Position numbers and translations under genes: made by a program
Notes under the pieces: generated by a model
Database searches by the model: none
Told to the model about the DNA's origin: nothing
The model's input: the letters and a program-made list of their open reading frames with translations, nothing else
Shown here: piece by piece, positions 62,367 through 64,000 of the stretch
How the letters are laid out: each line of letters opens with the position of its first letter
Numbering within the stretch: position 1 is the stretch's first letter
Origin: DALYLB01 sp033763135
GTDB taxonomy: Bacteria; Acidobacteriota; Blastocatellia; RBC074
Reading direction: 5' to 3'
Assembly: GCA_033763135.1 (NCBI GenBank)
Contig: JANRKY010000047.1
Location: 1 to 64,000, forward strand
Length of the DNA stretch: 64,000 nt

Positions 62367-63896
62367 ATGGGAAGAAAGATTCAATGGCGGAAGAGCGCGA
62401 AGCGGCGGGCGCTTCAGCGCCCGGGCGCCGTATTGCTGCTGCTCGCGCTGCTGTCGGGGCCGTTGGCGGCGCAATCGGCCGGCACGCGTTTGCAGGACGG
62501 TCATCTGCTGCGGCGCATCGGATTCGGTCCGACGCCGGCGGAACTGGAACTGCTCGGACGCATCGGCAGCTATCGCTATCTGGCGCAGCAGCTCGCTCCC
62601 GAGACGGTGGACGATTCGGCGGTGACCGCGCGGCTTGCCGCCATGCGGCCGGCGGCGGGAGACGAGATGGGCTATGTCTTCTTTCCGCAGCGCTGGTACG
62701 TGCGAATGATCTACAGCAAGCGGCAGTTGCTGGAGAAGATGACGCTGACCTGGCACGAGCATTTCGCGACCTCCGTCGCCAAGGCGGGGATGACGCCGCT
62801 GATGATGGCCGTGCAGGAAGAGACCATGCGCCGGAACGCGCTGGGCAGCTTTCGACAGATGCTCATGGCGATCACGGTCGATCCGGCCATGCTCATCTGG
62901 CTGGACAACAACGAGAACAATGGGCGGGGCGCGAAGGCCCCGAACGAGAACTACGCGCGCGAGCTGCTGCAGCTCTTCACGCTGGGCGTGAACGAATTGA
63001 ATCCCGATGGGACGATTCGCCGCGACGCGCAGGGGCGGCCGATGCCGGCTTATGCCGAACGCGACATCAAGGAGGTGGCGCGCGCGCTGACGGGCTGGTA
63101 CGTGAAATACGACGAGACGACGAAGCTCTTTGTGCCGGCCTTCAATCCCGACTGGCACGACGGAGGGGCGAAGACCATTCTCGGGCGGCGGATTTCAGGG
63201 CGGCTCGGGGCCGACGGGGCGCGCGAAGTGGAGGAGGTCGTCGAGATTCTGATGGCGCAGCCGACGATGGCGCCCTTCATCGCCAGGATGCTGATTCAGA
63301 AATTCGCCACCCAGACGCCCACGCCGCGGTATGTCGAGCGGGTGGCGCGGACCTTTGCGGCCACGGGCGGCGATCTGCGGGCGACGATGTTCACGCTGCT
63401 GGTAGACCGCGAATTCTGGCGGCCCGAGACGATGCGCAGCCAGCCCAAGTCGCCGATCGAGCATCTGGCCGGCATTCTGCGGGGCTTCGAGGCCGAGTCG
63501 CAGGGGCGGCTGATGGTCGAGTTCGGCTTCGCGACCCGGCATCTGGTCTATTATCCGCCCTCGGTCTTCAGCTTCTATCCGCCGGGCGAGAAGGAGGCGC
63601 TGCTCGCGACCGACCTCGTGCTGATGCGGGATAACGCGGCGCTCGTGCTGCTCTTCACCGATCCCGGGAACGACAGCTGGGTCAATCTCAATTCCTATTT
63701 CAACCGGCACAAGATCCGCGCCACGCCCGAGGGAATGATCGACGATATGAGCGAGCTGCTGATGCAGGCCCCGCTCGAACCCCAGGCCCGCGCGCGCATT
63801 CTCAAACTCATCAACGATTACGGCGAGATGTCCCCGGACGTGATCAAGATCGCGCTCTGGCTGCTGATCAGCACGCCCGATTATCAGCGGAATTGA
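62367..63896 (+). CDS. DUF1800 family exported protein
   Basis: A 509-residue DUF1800 protein. It has a basic N-region and signal peptide (residues about 18-37) and the family landmarks LLRRIGFGPTPAELELLGRIG, MTLTWHEHFATSV, QMLMAITVDPAMLIWLDNNENNGRGAKAPNENYARELLQLFTLGVN (conserved N-E-N-Y-A-R-E-L block near residue 195), REVEEVVEILMAQP and FIARMLIQKFATQTPTP. Function is unknown; genes usually pair with DUF1501 (which would lie right of the window). The ATG at 62367 is chosen for its signal peptide. Confidence 0.88.
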   Translation: MGRKIQWRKSAKRRALQRPGAVLLLLALLSGPLAAQSAGTRLQDGHLLRRIGFGPTPAELELLGRIGSYRYLAQQLAPETVDDSAVTARLAAMRPAAGDEMGYVFFPQRWYVRMIYSKRQLLEKMTLTWHEHFATSVAKAGMTPLMMAVQEETMRRNALGSFRQMLMAITVDPAMLIWLDNNENNGRGAKAPNENYARELLQLFTLGVNELNPDGTIRRDAQGRPMPAYAERDIKEVARALTGWYVKYDETTKLFVPAFNPDWHDGGAKTILGRRISGRLGADGAREVEEVVEILMAQPTMAPFIARMLIQKFATQTPTPRYVERVARTFAATGGDLRATMFTLLVDREFWRPETMRSQPKSPIEHLAGILRGFEAESQGRLMVEFGFATRHLVYYPPSVFSFYPPGEKEALLATDLVLMRDNAALVLLFTDPGNDSWVNLNSYFNRHKIRATPEGMIDDMSELLMQAPLEPQARARILKLINDYGEMSPDVIKIALWLLISTPDYQRN

Positions 63897-63901
63897 GGGG
63901 A

Positions 63902-64000
63902 AGAGCGACAGGCGCGACAGGAGCGACGCGGCGAGTAGAGGTCTGATGATGACGACGCCCAACGACAAGCAGAAATTTCGCCGCGTCGCCGCGTCGCCGC
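63902..64000. repeat. CGACGCGGCGA-type hairpin repeat, cut by the window edge
   Basis: The left arm GAGCGACAGGCGCGACAGGA-GCGACGCGGCGAG ends near 63934. The right arm TTCGCCGCGTCGCCGCGTCGC begins near 63978 and runs off the window. Third copy of the family seen at 34291 and 44671. Confidence 0.8.

Overview
The window looks like a chromosomal segment of a free-living Gram-negative soil or sediment bacterium, most plausibly an Acidobacteriota (Blastocatellia-like) genome. This is an inference. The evidence is the GC-rich backbone, a TonB receptor with an N-terminal carboxypeptidase-regulatory domain, DUF1800, tandem YfhO proteins, a fused formiminotransferase-cyclodeaminase, a sigma54-type promoter and a selenoprotein. 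No rRNA or tRNA gene was seen to fix the taxonomy.

Region 1 (1-16.9 kb) is the most unusual part. It is a run of about eighteen small genes, all on the + strand, mostly unrelated to each other and of varying, often lower, GC content. They are separated by one family of imperfect, hairpin-rich repeats. The repeats have integron attC architecture: R'' near GCCTAAC often overlaps the stop codon, paired L''/L' blocks lie near GTTCGACCGG and CCGGTCAACTC, and the 3' junction is GTCAGGC or GTTAGGC. I read it as a chromosomal integron cassette array with no integrase in view. Its left end is interrupted by an IS3-family element. Cargo includes a complete subclass B1 metallo-beta-lactamase (14514-15272), hydrolases, VOC and DHFR-like proteins, GNAT acetyltransferases, a CPCC/DUF6714 protein and hypotheticals.

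Region 2 (16.9-20.4 kb) is the transition to backbone: GNAT, a conserved hypothetical, a lipoprotein, an AlkD-like HEAT protein and a DUF2809 membrane protein. Region 3 (20.4-26.2 kb) is a minus-strand vitamin B12 uptake operon (btuF-btuC-btuD plus a TonB receptor) behind a cobalamin riboswitch and an intrinsic terminator.

Region 4 (26.4-40.6 kb) holds a nucleotide-sugar dehydrogenase, an MGH1-like glycosidase, a UGA-containing GrdB-related selenoprotein with a SECIS-like hairpin and a coupled GNAT, a purine permease, a GT87 glycosyltransferase, an SDR, an MGDG-synthase-like glycosyltransferase, a radical SAM/SPASM protein, an orphan DNA methyltransferase, a DUF4230 protein and an EamA transporter. 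Region 5 (41-50 kb) has a CheY-like receiver, two secreted proteins, an ATP-grasp/GCS2 ligase pair and a membrane-anchored STAND NTPase with seven in-register TPRs.

Region 6 (50-64 kb) carries efp, formiminotransferase-cyclodeaminase, gamma-glutamyltransferase, a receiver behind a sigma54-type promoter, two tandem YfhO proteins, an alpha/beta hydrolase and a DUF1800 protein. Intergenic spacers in regions 2-6 contain at least four unrelated families of short tandem units arranged as large hairpins; one runs into a coding sequence.
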